Assembly: GCF_020379485.1 (NCBI RefSeq)
Contig: NW_026016930.1
Coordinates: 1 to 64,000, forward strand
DNA from: Brassica napus
Lineage: Eukaryota > Streptophyta > Magnoliopsida > Brassicales > Brassicaceae
Reading direction: 5' to 3'
DNA length: 64,000 nucleotides
The notes under the pieces were generated by a model that had not been told where the DNA came from, did not search any database, and saw only the letters and a list, made by a program, of their open reading frames with translations. Positions 1 through 12,200 of the stretch are shown piece after piece (within the stretch, counting starts at the first letter, position 1; each line of letters begins with the position of its first letter). The translations under genes and the position numbers were made by a program.

Positions 1-3000
1 ATCTCATAGGAGTGGGATGAAGAAGTTATCCCACTTTCAAATTAGTGATTTCCAGTTCCCAATTGGGGAATAGCACAGCTTCATCGTTGTTCCAATCAAA
101 CTAGGATGAATCACTTTGTGAGAAGCTTGATTGGATACATAAAGTGGTGGAGACTCACAGGAAAAGAATAAATCTCATAGGAGTTGGGATTGAAGAAGTT
201 ATCCCACTTTCAAATCAGGTGATTCCAGTTTCCCAATTTGGGAATAGCACAGATTCTTCGTCGTTCCATGAAACCAGGATGAATCTCTTTGTAAGAAGCT
301 TGATTTAGATACATAAAGTGGTGGAGAATGACCAGGAGTTGAATAAAATCTCATAGGAGTTGGGATGAAGAAGTTATCCCACTTTCAAATCAGGTGATTC
401 CAGTTTCCAGTTTGGGAATAACACAGTTTCTTCGTCATTCCAATCAAACCAGGATGAATCTCTTTGTAAGAAGCTTGATTTGATACATAAAGTGGTGGAG
501 ATCACCAGGAAGTTGAATAAAATCTCATAGGAGTTCGGATGAAGAAGTTATCCCACTTTCAAATCAGGTGATTCCAGTTTCCAGTTTGGGAATAGCACAG
601 CTTCTTCGTCGTTCCAATGAAACCAGGATGAATCTTCTTTTAAGAAACTTGATTTGGATACATAAAGTGGTTGAGAATGAACCAGGATGTTGAATAAATC
701 TCATAGGAGTTGGGATGAATGAAGAAGTTTATCCCACTTTCAAATCAGGTGATTCCAGTTTCCCAGTTTGGGAATAGCACAGATTCTTCGTCGTTCCAAT
801 GAAACCAGGATGAATCTCTTTGTAAGAACCTTGATTTGGATAAATAAAGTGGTGGAGAATGACCAGGATGTTGAATAAATCTCATAGGAGTTGGGATGAA
901 GAAGTTATCCCACTTTCAAATCAGGTGATTCCAGTTTCCCAGTTTGGGAATAGCACAGCTTCTTCGTCATTCCAACCAAACCAGGATGAATCTCTTTGTA
1001 AGAAGCTTGATTTGGATACATAAAGTGGTGGAGAGAATCACCAGGAAGTGAATATAAATCTCATAGGAGTTCGGATGAAGAAGTTATCCCACTTTCAAAT
1101 CAGGTGATTCCAGTTTCCCAGTTTGGGAATAGCACAGCTTATTCGTCATTCCAATCAAAACAGGATGAATCTCTTTGTAAGAAGCTTGATTTGGATACAT
1201 AAAGTGGTGGAGAATCACCAGGAAGTTGAATAAATCTCATAGGAGGTGGGATGAAGAAATTATCCCACTTTCAAATCAGGTGCTTCCAGTTTCCCAGTTT
1301 GGAATAGCACAGCTTCATCGTCGTTCAAATCAAACCAGGATGAATCTCTTTGTAAGAAACTTGATTTGGATACATAAAGTGGTGGAGAATGACCAGGATG
1401 TTGAAAAATCTCATAGGAGTTGGGATGAAGAAGTCTCCCACTTTCAAATCAGGTGATTCCAGTTTCCCAGTTTGGGAATAGCACAGCTTATCGTCGTTCC
1501 AGTCAAACCAGGATGAATCACTTTGTGAGAAGCTTGATTTTGGATCCATAACGTGGTGGAGATTACTAGGAAGTAGAATAAATCTCATAGGAGTTGGGTA
1601 AGAAGTTATCCCACTTTCAAATCAGGTGATTCTAGTTTCCCAGTTTGGGAATAGCACAGCTTCATCGTTGTTTTCAATCAAACCAGGATGAATCACTTTG
1701 TGAGAATCTTGATTTGGATACATAAAGTGGTGGAGAATCACCAGGAAGTTGAATAAATCTCATAGGAGTTGGGATGAAGAAAGTTATCCCACTTTCAAAT
1801 TAGGTGATTCCAGTTTCCCAGTTGGGAATAGCACAGCTTCATCGTCGTTTCAATCAAACCAGGATGAATCACTTTGTGAGAAGCTTGATTTGGATACCTA
1901 AAGTGGCGGAGAATCATCAGGAATAGAATAAATCTCATAGGAGTTGGGATGAAGAAGTTATCCCACTTTCAAATCAGGTGATTCCAGTTTCCCAGTTTGG
2001 GAATAGCACAGCTTCATCGTCGTCCAATCAAACCAGGATGAATCACTTTGTGAGAAGCTTGATTTGGATACATAAAGTGGTGGAGAATCACCAGAAGTTG
2101 AATAATCTCATAGGAGTTGGCGAAAAGAAGTTATCCCACTTTCACATCAGGTGATTCCAGTTTCCCAGTTTGGGAATAGGACAGCTTCATCGTTGTTCCA
2201 ATCAAACCAGGATGAATTACTTTGTAAGAAGGTTGATTTGGATACATAAAGTGGTGGAGAATGACCAGGATGTTGAATAAATCTCATAGGAGTTGGGATG
2301 AAGAAGTTATCCCACTTTCAAATTAGGTGATTCCAGTTTCCCAATTTGGGAATAGCACAGATTCATCGTTGTTTCCAATCAAACTAGGATGAATCACTTT
2401 GTGGAGCTTGATTTGGATACATAAAGTGGTGGAGAATCACCAGGAAATAGAATAAATCTCATAGGAGTTGGGATGAAGAAGTTATCCCACTTTCAAATCA
2501 GGTGATTCCAGTTTCCCAATTTGGGAATAGCACAGATTCTTCGTCGTTCCAATGAAACCAGGATGAATCTCTTTGTAAGAAGCTTGATTTAGATACAAAA
2601 GTGGTGGAGAATGACCAGGATGTTGAATAAATCTCATAGGAGTTGGGATGAAGAAGTTATCCCACTTTCAATCAGGTGATTCCAGTTTCCCAGTTTGGGA
2701 ATAACACAGTTCTTCGTTCATTCCAATCAAACCAGGATGAATCTCTTTGTAAGAAGCTTGATTTGGATACCTAAGTGGTGGAGAATCACCAGGAAGTTGA
2801 ATAAATCTCATAGGAGTTCGGATGAGAAGAAGTTATCCCACTTTCAAATCAGGTGATTCCAGTTTCCCAGTTTGGGAATAGCACAGCTTCTTCGTCGTTC
2901 CAATGAACCAGGATGAATCTCTTTGTAAGAAACTTGATTTGGATACATAAAGTGGTGGAGAATGACCAGGATGTTGAATAAATCTCATAGGAGTTGGGAT

Positions 3001-5111
3001 GAAGAAGTTATCCCACTTTCAATCAGGTGATTCCAGTTTCCCCGTTTGGGAATAGCACAGATTCTTCGTCGTTCCAATGAAACCAGGATGAATCTCTTTG
3101 TAAGAACCTTGATTTGGATAAATAAAGTGGTGGAGAATGACCAGGATGTTGAATAAATCTCATAGGAGTTGGGATGAAGAAGTTATCCCACTTTCAAATC
3201 AGGTGATTCCAGTTTCCCAGTTTGGGAATAGCACAGCTTCTTCGTCATTCCAACCAAACCAGGATGAATCTCTTTGTAAGAAGCTTGATTTGGATACATA
3301 AAGTGGTGGAGAATCACCAGGAAGTTGAATAAATCTCATAGGATTCGGATGAAGAAGTTATCCCACTTTCAAATCAGGTGATTCCAGTTTCCCAGTTTGG
3401 GAATAGCACAGCTTATTCGTCATTCCAATCAAACCAGGATCATCTCTTTGTAAAAGCTTGATTTGGATACATAAAGTGGTGGAGAATCACCAGGAGTTGA
3501 ATAAATCTCATAGGAGGTGGATGATGAAGAAATTATCCCACTTTCAAATCAGGTGATTCCAGTTTCCCAGTTTGGGAATAGCACAGCTTCATCGTCGTTC
3601 AAATCAAACCAGGATGAATCTCTTTGTAAGAAACTTGATTTGGATACATAAAGTGGTGGAGAATGACCAGGATGTTGAATAAATCTCATAGGAGTTGGGA
3701 TGAAGAAGTTATCCCACTTTCAAATCAGGTGATTCCAGTTTTCCCAGTTTGGGAATAGCACAGCTTTATCGTCGTTCCAGTCAAACCAGGATGAATCACT
3801 TTGTGAGAAGCTTGATTTGGATACATAAAGTGGTGGAGAATTACTAGGAAGTAGAATAAATCTCATAGGAGTTGGGATGAAGAAGTTATCCCACTTTCAA
3901 ATCAGGTGATTCTAGTTTCCCAGTTTGGGAATAGCACAGCTTCATCGTTGTTCCAATCAAACCAGGGAATCACTTTGTGAGAATCTTGATTTGGATACAT
4001 AAAGTGGTGGAGAATCACCGGAAGTTGAATAAATCTCATAGGAGTTGGGATGAAGAAGTTATCCCACTTTCAAATTAGGTGATTCCAGTTTCCCAATTGG
4101 GAATAGCACAGATTCATCGTTGTTCCAATCAAACTAGGATGAATCACTTTGTGAGAAGCTTGATTTGGATACATAAAGTGGTGGAGAATCACCAGGAACT
4201 AGAATAAATCTCATAGGAGTTGGGATGAGAGAAGTTATCCCACTTTCAAATCAGGTGATTCCAGTTTCCCAATTGGGAATAGCACAGATTCTTCGTCGTT
4301 CCAATGAAACCAGGATGAATCTCTTTGTGAGAATCTTGATTTAGATACATAAAGTGGTGGAGAATGACCAGGATGTAGAATAATCTCATAGGAGTTGGGA
4401 TGAAGAAGTTATCCCACTTTCAAATCAGGTGATTCCAGTTTCCCAGTTGGGAATAACACAGTTTTTCGTCTTTCCAATCAAACCAGGATGAATCTCTTGT
4501 AAGAATCTTGATTTGGATACATAAAGTGGTGGAGAATGACCAGGATGTTGAATAAATCTCATAGGAGTTGGGATGAAGCATTTGTAAACATTGGGAATAA
4601 CATCATGATCAAAGAGTTCGGATGAAGAAGTTATCCCACTTTCAAATCAGGTGATTCCAGTTTCCCAGTTTGGGAATAGCACAGCTTCTTCGTCGTTCCA
4701 ATGAAACCGGATGAATCTCTTTGTAAGAAACTTGATTTGGATACATAAAGTGGTGGAGAATGACCAGGATGTTGAATAAATCTCATAGGAGTTGGGATGA
4801 AGAAGTTATCCCACTTTCAAATCAGGTGATTCCAGTTTCCCAGTTTGGGAATAGCACAGCTTCATGTCGTTCCAGTCAAACCAGGATGAATCACTTTGTG
4901 AGAAGCTTGATTTGGATACATAAAGTGGTGGATAATCACCAGGAAGTAGAATAAATCTCATAGGAGTTGGGATGAAGAAGTTATCCCACTTTCAAATCAG
5001 GTGATTCCAGTTTCCCAGTTTGGGAATAGCACAGCTTCTTCGTCATTCCAATCAAACCAGGATGAATCTCTTTGTAAGAAGCTTGATTTGGATACATAAA
5101 GTGGTGGAGAA
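1..5111 (+). repeat. CentBr-like 176-bp centromeric satellite array, plus orientation
   Basis: About 29 head-to-tail monomers. Each has a HindIII site in GAAGCTTGATTTGG and the landmarks CTCATAGGAGTTGGGATGAAG and TTATCCCACTTTCAAATCAG (cited here only as recurring words). The period, read from successive landmarks, is 176 bp. Period, HindIII site and sequence fit the Brassica CentBr family as I remember it. This block is the most irregular in the window: many monomers carry one-base insertions or deletions, for example extra A in AATAAAATCTC and missing bases near 3420-3460. Monomer variants recur in a fixed order with a spacing of 10 or 13 monomers, so higher-order structure is present. Short frames encoding peptides like MNKSHRSWDEE are chance products of the repeat, whose period is not a multiple of three. 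Confidence 0.93.
4579..4613. other. 35-bp non-satellite filler inside the satellite
   Basis: Between two copies of a 14-base satellite word (4565-4578 GAGTTGGGATGAAG and 4614-4627 GAGTTCGGATGAAG) lie 35 bases unrelated to the monomer, beginning CATTTGTAAACATT and ending CATGATCAAA. The flanking duplication differs at one base. This looks like filler DNA copied in during break repair or replication slippage, or a small insertion with duplicated flanks. The source of the 35 bases is not recognisable. Confidence 0.7.
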
Positions 5112-6169
5112 TGTTAACTTGAAGAAAGAGAAAGGAATGGAGGAGCTAGAGGTGTTGAGTTGAGATGGATCTTGTACAAAGATAGGGCAAGAGCTTTAGA
5201 GATTGCCCATCAAGAGTGATGAGGAGTCTAAAGGTGTCCAGAAGTGATCTGATGGATGTTCTAAGCAAGGTCAAAGTCTAGGAGAGACTTAGAAGAGTGT
5301 TGAGGAGCAAATGGGCGAGTGTGCAAAGATAGGGCGAGGCTGTACGGCCATGTACGGATCTGTACGGACCGGTACGACCCGAGAGATCACAACTCGTCCA
5401 TTTGAGATGTTTTGAGATTGTGCAAAGTCCCGGGACAAGATGTGCAAGCTTAGGGCGTGATCAGAACATGTCAAGGAGGCTTTGTGCAATCTTAGGGTGT
5501 TGGGAGAAGGCCTTGGTCGTTTGGAATCAAGAAAGCATCAAGAAGGCATCAAGAAGATGCTTTGTGGAGGCAAACAACCAATGGGAGCTTCCTTGTGTGT
5601 GATTGGCTAGTTCTGGTCTTGGACAGGCTGTCTCTTGCTGTAAAGAGAAGGGAGCCACGACCATGAACCTGGACAGATGCATGGGAAGATTAGGAGGAGC
5701 CTAAGGAGAGCCAATCACAAGCAAGGAGCCAGCTTGCCTTGGTTTGAATTAAAGTGAACAGCCAACCTTATCCTCACAACTCTTCAGATATTACAAGAAG
5801 ACCATCTCATCTACACCATCCATTCACTCAAGTTAATATTATCCATTAGATTTAGGTTTCAGATTGTGTAAACCTATTGAGCTTATAAATAAGCATGTAA
5901 CTTGGCGATTTGTGCCTTAAGGGAGTAAGGGGGATTTCCCCTCTCCACTTCTTGGAAATAAGAAAATGTGTTCTTGAATCAGAGTCTCTTAATCTCTCCC
6001 TTTCTTAGTCTTTAATCTTCTAATCTCTCAAAGTCTCTTGTTTCTGATTTAAGTAAACACTCTCATCAATCTCTCTTTCTAAATCACCTAGAGCAAGCTC
6101 TCATCTTTCTCCATTGGAGTTTATACACACACAAACACAACCAGAGAAGAGAACTCTACAAATCTCACA
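5112..6169 (+). repeat. 5' LTR of element B
   Basis: 1,058 bp, TG...CA ends. It contains a cluster of GTACGG words at about 5341-5385 (three GTACGG and one GTACGA), a TATA-like box at 5884-5891, and a pyrimidine-rich stretch (5930-6110) typical of a transcribed R/U5 region. It is 8 bp longer than the 3' copy because of three small indels. Confidence 0.93.
5884..5891 (+). promoter_or_regulatory. TATA-like box in the B 5' LTR
   Basis: TATAAATA lies about 280 bp before the LTR end. It is repeated at 8985-8992 in the 3' LTR. Position and sequence fit the core promoter of an LTR element. Transcription is inferred, not shown. Confidence 0.6.
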
Positions 6170-6185
6170 TGGTATCAGAGCCAGG
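6170..6185 (+). other. Primer-binding site of element B
   Basis: TGGTATCAGAGCCAGG starts directly after the LTR end. TGGTATCAGAGC is the usual plant copia primer site, complementary to the 3' end of initiator methionine tRNA. The same site follows the 5' LTRs of A1, A2, C, D and E. Confidence 0.9.
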
Positions 6186-6303
6186 TTCATCAGAACCTGA
6201 GCTGTAGCTTCCGCAAATCACTTGCTCTCACCTCAGCTCAAATCAAAGCCTTGAAGACATGTACTTGCGGTTCTGGTTACTTCAAGAAGAAGAAGACTGA
6301 AGC

Positions 6304-6627
6304 ATGGCGTGTTACTCCTTATCTCTCAGCCAGTTCAACCTGTACCTGATGATGACTCTTGTTGGAAGCAAAGGTGTGTGGAGAGGCCTCGCGAACCTTG
6401 TCCATGGCGCCTTGTCCAAAGGCTGTTCCTCATCTGGTGTGAAGAGAAAGCTATCCAGAAGATGGCGAGTAGAGGGCTTGAAGAAAGGAGGGGTTTGTGA
6501 GTATGAGAAACAAGGAGGAAGTCATGAACTGAAGGAGAAGGAGATGGGTAACGATCCAGACTCACATATCCTCAAAGTCATGAGCTTACCATCCGAGAGT
6601 AATACAAGGACCAACCTGGTTCCTTGA
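6304..6627 (+). pseudogene. 107-codon ORF in element B, possible gag relic
   Basis: This is the longest frame in the B internal region (107 residues, ATG at 6304, about 120 bp after the primer site, where gag starts in the relatives). Residues 20-26 (VGSKGVW) resemble VGSKGLW in the Gag N-terminus of A1 and A2, preceded by a YL/MT context. After that the similarity is lost. The rest is basic (SSGVKRKLSRRWRVEG) with no zinc knuckle, protease or other domain. An overlapping frame (6309-6500) is also open, so openness alone proves little. It is best read as a decayed gag start. It could also be a captured sequence that I do not recognise. Confidence 0.4.
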
Positions 6628-8108
6628 TAGTAAGCGATTCTTTAAACCTTAAGTGATAATGAGCTTGTGATAAACTCTGGTTGTTGTGTTGTGATGTGAT
6701 TGAAAACCTGAGGATTGTTTAAAGATTGCTAAATGAAATGAAATGAAATGAATTTAGAATCTATCCCAGGATGCTTAAAGAGACTTGTTTGGTGATTGAG
6801 ATTGATTTTAAAATGCTTAGCTCCGGTTCATTGTAGTGCTTGTTGTGATTGATTGAATCTGCTTGCATACATGAGTTAAAACCGACTGAAAGCTAGTGCA
6901 TAGTGGCTTGAAGTTACCTTACATTGAGGCACTAGATTAATGTCTAGTAGCTGAGTAAAGGAGCTGTCAAAAATTGCCTAAGTGTCTTGTAATGAATCTG
7001 TAGGATCATACTAGAACTTAGAGAGTTGAGCTTGCAATGATTTGAAACTTGGGTGTCTTGTTTGATCTTGCATTGCTTTAGTGAGACATTGGTGTTCAAG
7101 CTTGATGAGGAATCAAGGACTGACCCAATGCACCTATGTCTAATCTTCTCTAGAGGTTGAGTGGTGTTTCAGGTGCACAAGGAGTGTCCTTAGTTCTTCA
7201 CCAATCCAAGAGAAAGAGGAAGGCATTGCCCATTGTCATGAGCAATGGAGAGTGGATACAAGAGTGGTGATGCGCCACTGGTGTGTAGTCTCACTGAAGC
7301 TCACTTGCAAGCTTGGACCTATACTCAATCCAAGCTTGAGGAGGGGAGTTTAGTGAGCTATCAGTCTGTTCAAGAAGGTTCAGAAGGTCAATTGCAAGCA
7401 ACTGAAGAAGAAGGAGCCATCCGGGTCTAGGCAGTGGCGTGTCTAGGCAAGAGAGTGTTCAGAGCACTCTTGGCTGTGAGAAGATGGAGACTCTATCAGT
7501 GCGGCTTCTAGTGTGAGGTGGCTGAAGAGGTAGCTGAAGCTTCCACAAGCAATCCATGAAGATGGCGAGTTCAGAAGGTGTTGCAATGGAGTAATGGTAC
7601 AGATCATGAAGCTATCCATCCAAGCTTGTTCCTGTGAGAGTCTCAAGCTTGAGGGGAGTGTTGAAGCTTACATGATCTGAGAGTACTTGGTGGTTATTCA
7701 AGAAGAGGAGCAGATCAGTTATGAAGCAGAATGAAGGATGAAGAAGCAATCACCAATGCGGCCTCTAGAGTGAGGTGATTGGTACTACAGTCTGAAGCAT
7801 CCGGTCATGAAGGTTTCAGTAACATGGTGCGACTCATGAAGAAGAAGCAGCCAAGACTCAGCTTGTATCTATCAAGGAAGATCTGTTAGTCCGAGCACTT
7901 GATCACAACAAGAAGGTTGTGAGAAAGGGGGAGAGACCAAGATCTGTCTGAAGAAGAGTACAAGAAGTGTTGATGATGAGCAAGAGGAGTGGGTTCTATC
8001 TTGCATCACATGAGGCCCATGATCCAGAGTCTTTGTGTCCCTTACATTGTTGGTAAGGCACAAAGACTCACTGGCCAATCCCTAGGCCTTGGAGGCTTTA
8101 CTCTTTTC
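6628..8108 (+). other. Non-coding internal region of element B
   Basis: About 1.5 kb with no credible gene; the frames present are short (under 80 codons). A degenerate direct repeat is visible: a word like GCGGCTTCTAGTGTGAGGTG near 7500 recurs as GCGGCCTCTAGAGTGAGGTG near 7758. The stretch may only preserve element length for packaging. I recognise no host gene fragment in it. Confidence 0.6.
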
Positions 8109-8148
8109 CCTCATCAAGGTTTGTCCCAAAGGGTTTTCCTTGGTGAGG
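8109..8148 (+). other. Conserved 3' hairpin of element B
   Basis: CCTCATCAAGG at the left pairs with CCTTGGTGAGG at the right, an 11-bp stem with one G-U pair. The loop contains TCCCAAAGGG. The same structure precedes the polypurine tract in A1, A2, C and D. Relative to C, one A-U pair near the loop is replaced by G-C (AAAG/CTTT becomes AAGG/CCTT), a compensatory change. Confidence 0.7.
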
Positions 8149-8204
8149 TTTTTAATGAGGAAGTTCTTCAAGGTTCCAAGCTTGACTTAGGATCAGCTAA
8201 AGTC

Positions 8205-8219
8205 AAGCTTGAGGGGGAG
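8205..8219 (+). other. Polypurine tract of element B
   Basis: AAGCTTGAGGGGGAG directly before the 3' LTR. It primes plus-strand DNA synthesis in LTR elements. The identical 15-mer is present in A1, A2, C and D. Confidence 0.88.
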
Positions 8220-9269
8220 TGTTAACTTGAAGAAAGGAATGGAGGAGCTAGAGGTGTTGAGTTGAGATGGATCTTGTACAAAGATAGGGCAAGAGCTTTA
8301 GAGATTGCCCATCAAGAGTGATGAGGAGTCTAAAGGTGTCCAGAAGTGATCTGATGGATGTTCTAAGCAAGGTCAAAGTCTAGGAGAGACTTAGAAGAGT
8401 GTTGAGGAGCAAATGGGCGAGTGTGCAAAGATAGGGCGAGGCTGTACGGCCATGTACGGATCTGTACGGACCGGTACGACCCGAGAGATCACAACTCGTC
8501 CATTTGAGATGTTTTGAGATTGTGCAAAGTCCGGGACAAGATGTGCAAGCTTAGGGCGTGATCAGAACATGTCAAGGAGGCTTTGTGCAATCTTAGGGTG
8601 TTGGGAGAAGGCCTTGGTCGTTTGGAATCAAGAAAGCATCAAGAAGGCATCAAGAAGATGCTTTGTGGAGGCAAACAACCAATGGGAGCTTCCTTGTGTG
8701 TGATTGGCTAGTTCTGGTCTTGGACAGGCTGTCTCTTGCTGTAAAGAGAAGGGAGCCACGACCATGAACCTGGACAGATGCATGGGAAGATTAGGAGGAG
8801 CCTAAGGAGAGCCAATCACAAGCAAGGAGCCAGCTTGCCTTGGTTTGAATTAAAGTGAACAGCCAACCTTATCCTCACAACTCTTCAGATATTACAAGAA
8901 GACCATCTCATCTACACCATCCATTCACTCAAGTTAATATTATCCATTAGATTTAGGTTTCAGATTGTGTAAACCTATTGAGCTTATAAATAAGCATGTA
9001 ACTTGGCGATTTGTGCCTTAAGGGAGTAAGGGGGATTTCCCTCTCCACTTCTTGGAAATAAGAAAATGTGTTCTTGAATCAGAGTCTCTTAATCTCTCCC
9101 TTTCTTAGTCTTTAATCTTCTAATCTCTCAAAGTCTCTTGTTTCTGATTTAAGTAAACACTCTCATCAATCTCTCTTTCTAAATCACCTAGAGCAAGCTC
9201 TCATCTTTCTCCATTGGAGTTTATACACACACAAACACAACCAGAGAAGAGAACTCTACAAATCTCACA
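8220..9269 (+). repeat. 3' LTR of element B
   Basis: 1,050 bp and near identical to 5112-6169. It lacks 6 bp in the AAAGAGAAAGG stretch, one C in GTCCCGGGAC and one C in TTTCCCC. It is followed by the target duplication GAGAA at 9270-9274. Confidence 0.93.
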
Positions 9270-12200
9270 GAGAATCACCAGGAAGTTGAATAAATCTCAT
9301 AGGAGTTGGGATGAAGAAGTTATCCCACTTTCAAATCAGGTGATTCCAGTTTCCCAGTTTGGGAATAGCACAGCTTCATCGTCGTTCCAATCAAACCAGG
9401 ATGAATCACTTTGTGAGAAGCTTGATTTGGATACATAAAGTGGCGGAGAATCACCAGGAAGTTGAATAAATCTCATAGGAGTTGGGATGAAGAAGTTATC
9501 CCACTTTCAAATCAGGTGATTCCAGTTTCCCAGTTTGGGAATAGCACAGCTTCATCGTCGTTCCAATCAAACCAGGATGAATCACTTTGTGAGAAGCTTG
9601 ATTTGGATACATAAAGTGGTGGAGAATCACCAGGAAGTTGAATAAATCTCATAGGAGTTGGCGAAAAGAAGTTATCCCACTTTCAAATCAGGTGATTCCA
9701 GTTTCCCAGTTTGGGAATAGGACAGCTTCTTTGTCCTTCCAATCAAACCAGGATGAATTACTTTGTGAGAAGGTTGATTTGGATACATAAAGTGGTGGAG
9801 AATGACCAGGATGTTGAATAAATCTCATAGGAGTTGGGATGAAGAAGTTATCCCACTTTCAAATCAGGTGATTCCAGTTTCCCAGTTTGGGAATAGCACA
9901 GCTTCATCGTTGTTCCAATCAAACCAGGATGAATCACTTTGTGAGAAGCTTGATTTGGATACATAAAGTGGTGGAGAATCACCAGGAAATAGAATAAATC
10001 TCATAGGAGTTGGGATGAAGAAGTTATCCCACTTTCAAATCAGGTGATTCCAGTTTCCCAATTTGGGAATAGCACAGATTCTTCGTCGTTCCAACGAAAC
10101 CAGGATGAATCTCTTTGTAAGAAGCTTGATTTGGATACATAAAGTGGTGGAGAATGACCAGGATGTTGAATAAATCTCATAGGAGTTGGGATGAAGAAGT
10201 TATCCCACTTTCAAATCAGGTGATTCCAGTTTCCCAGTTTGGGAATAGCACAGCTTCGTCGTCGTTCCAATCAAACCAGGATGAATCACTTTGTGAGAAG
10301 CTTGATTTGGATACATAAAGTGGTGGAGAATCACCAGGAAGTAGAATAAATCTCATAGGAGTTGGCGAAAAGAAGTTATCCCACTTTCAAATCAGGTGAT
10401 TCCAGTTTCCCAGTTTGGGAATAGCACAGCTTCATCGTCGTTCCCATCAAACCAGGATGATTCAGTTTGTGAGAAGCTTGATTTGGATACATAAAGTGTT
10501 GGAGAATCACCAGGAAGTTGAATAAATCTCATAGGAGTTGGGATGAAGAAGTTATCCCACTTTCAAATCAGGTGATTCCAGTTTCCCAGTTTGGGAATAG
10601 CACAGCTTCATCGTTGTTCCAATCAAACCAGGATGAATCACTTTGTGAGAAGCTTGATTTGGATACATAAAGTGGTGGAGAATCACCAGGAAATAGAATA
10701 AATCTCATAGGAGTTGGGATGAAGAAGTTATCCCACTTTCAAATCAGGTGATTCCTGTTTCCCAATTTGGGAATAGCACAGATTCTTCGTCGTTCCAATG
10801 AAACCAGGATGAATCTCTTTGTAAGAACCTTGATTTGGATAAATAAAGTGGTGGAGAATGACCAGGATGTTGAATAAATCTCATAGGAGTTGGGATGAAG
10901 AAGTTATCCCACTTTCAAATCAGGTGATTCCAGTTTCCTAGTTTGGGAATAGCACAGCTTCATCGTCGTTCCAGTCAAACCAGGATGAATCACTTTGTGA
11001 GAAGCTTGATTTGGATACATAAAGTGGTGGAGAATTACTAGGAAGTAGAATAAATCTCATAGGAGTTGGGATTAAGAAGTTATCCCACTTTCAAATCAGG
11101 TGATTCTAGTTTCCCAGTTTGGGAATAGCACAGCTTCATCGTTGTTCCAATCAAACCAGGATGAATCACTTTGTGAGAAGCTTGATTTGGATACATAAAG
11201 TGGTGGAGAATCACCAGGAAGTTGAATAAATCTCATAGGAGTTGGCGAAAAGAAGTTATCCCACTTTCAAATCAGGTGATTCCAGTTTCCCAGTTTGGGA
11301 ATAGGACAGCTTCTTTGTCCTTCCAATCAAACCAGGATGAATTACTTTGTGAGAAGGTTGATTTGGATACATAAAGTGGTGGAGAATGACCAGGATGTTG
11401 AATAAATCTCATAGGAGTTGGGATGAAGAAGTTATCCCACTTTCAAATTAGGTGATTCTAGTTTCCCAGTTTGGGAATAGCACAGCTTCATCGTCGTTCC
11501 AATCAAACCAGGATGAATCACTTTGTGAGAAGCTTGATTTGGATACATAAAGTGGCGGAGAATCATCAGGAAATAGAATAAATCTCATAGGAGTTGGGAT
11601 GAAGAAGTTATCCCACTTTCAAATCAGGTGATTCCAGTTTCCCAGTTTGGGAATAGCACAGCTTCATCGTCGTTCCAATCAAACCAGGATGAATCACTTT
11701 GTGAGAAGCTTGATTTGGATACATAAAGTGGTGGAGAATCACCAGGAAGTTGAATAAATCTCATAGGAGTTGGCAAAAGAAGTTATCCCACTTTCAAATC
11801 AGGTGATTCCAGTTTCCCAGTTTGGGAATAGGACAGCTTCTTTGTCCTTCCAATCAAACCAGGATGAATTACTTTGTAAGAAGGTTGATTTGGATACATA
11901 AAGTGGTGGAGAATGACCAGGATGTTGAATAAATCTCATAGGAGTTGGGATGAAGAAGTTATCCCACTTTCAAATCAGGTGATTCCAGTTTCCCAGTTTG
12001 GGAATAGGACAGCTTCTTTGTCCTTCCAATCAAACCAGGATGAATTACTTTGTGAGAAGCTTGATTTGGATACATAAAGTGGCGGAGAATCATCAGGAAA
12101 TAGAATAAATCTCATAGGAGTTGGGATGAAGAAGTTATCCCACTTTCAAATCAGGTGATTCCAGTTTCCCAGTTTGGGAATAGCACAGCTTCATCGTTGT

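Larger units (their letters stand above)
5112..9269 (+). mobile_element. Element B: complete non-autonomous LTR retrotransposon (copia-related)
   Basis: A 4,158-bp element with two LTRs, flanked by the 5-bp target duplication GAGAA (5107-5111 and 9270-9274). Removing the element and one duplication restores an uninterrupted monomer. The LTRs (5112-6169 and 8220-9269) start TGTTAAC and end CTCACA. The only differences I found by eye are three small indels (6, 1 and 1 bp), so insertion looks recent. The internal region carries the initiator-Met primer site and the polypurine tract shared with copia elements A, C and D, but no protease, integrase or reverse transcriptase. It must depend on enzymes from another element. 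The neighbouring copia families, with the same priming signals and a related 3' hairpin, are plausible helpers. That link is inference. Confidence 0.93.

Noticed and set aside
1226..1456. Many 60-97 codon ORFs in the satellite (MNKSHRSWDEE..., MRFIQLPGDSPP...)
   Set aside because: They are read-through of the 176-bp repeat in several frames on both strands. The period is not divisible by three, codon pattern is absent and monomers differ by frame-breaking indels. Not genes.
7245..8225. Possible captured host gene in the internal part of element B
   Set aside because: Only short frames under 80 codons, no recognisable domain and no intron-like structure. The last part (after about 8090) is the conserved 3' region of the copia relatives.
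5112..9269. Element B as a tandem duplication or an unrelated gene island
   Set aside because: Matching LTRs, GAGAA duplications, primer site and polypurine tract show it is a single retroelement insertion.
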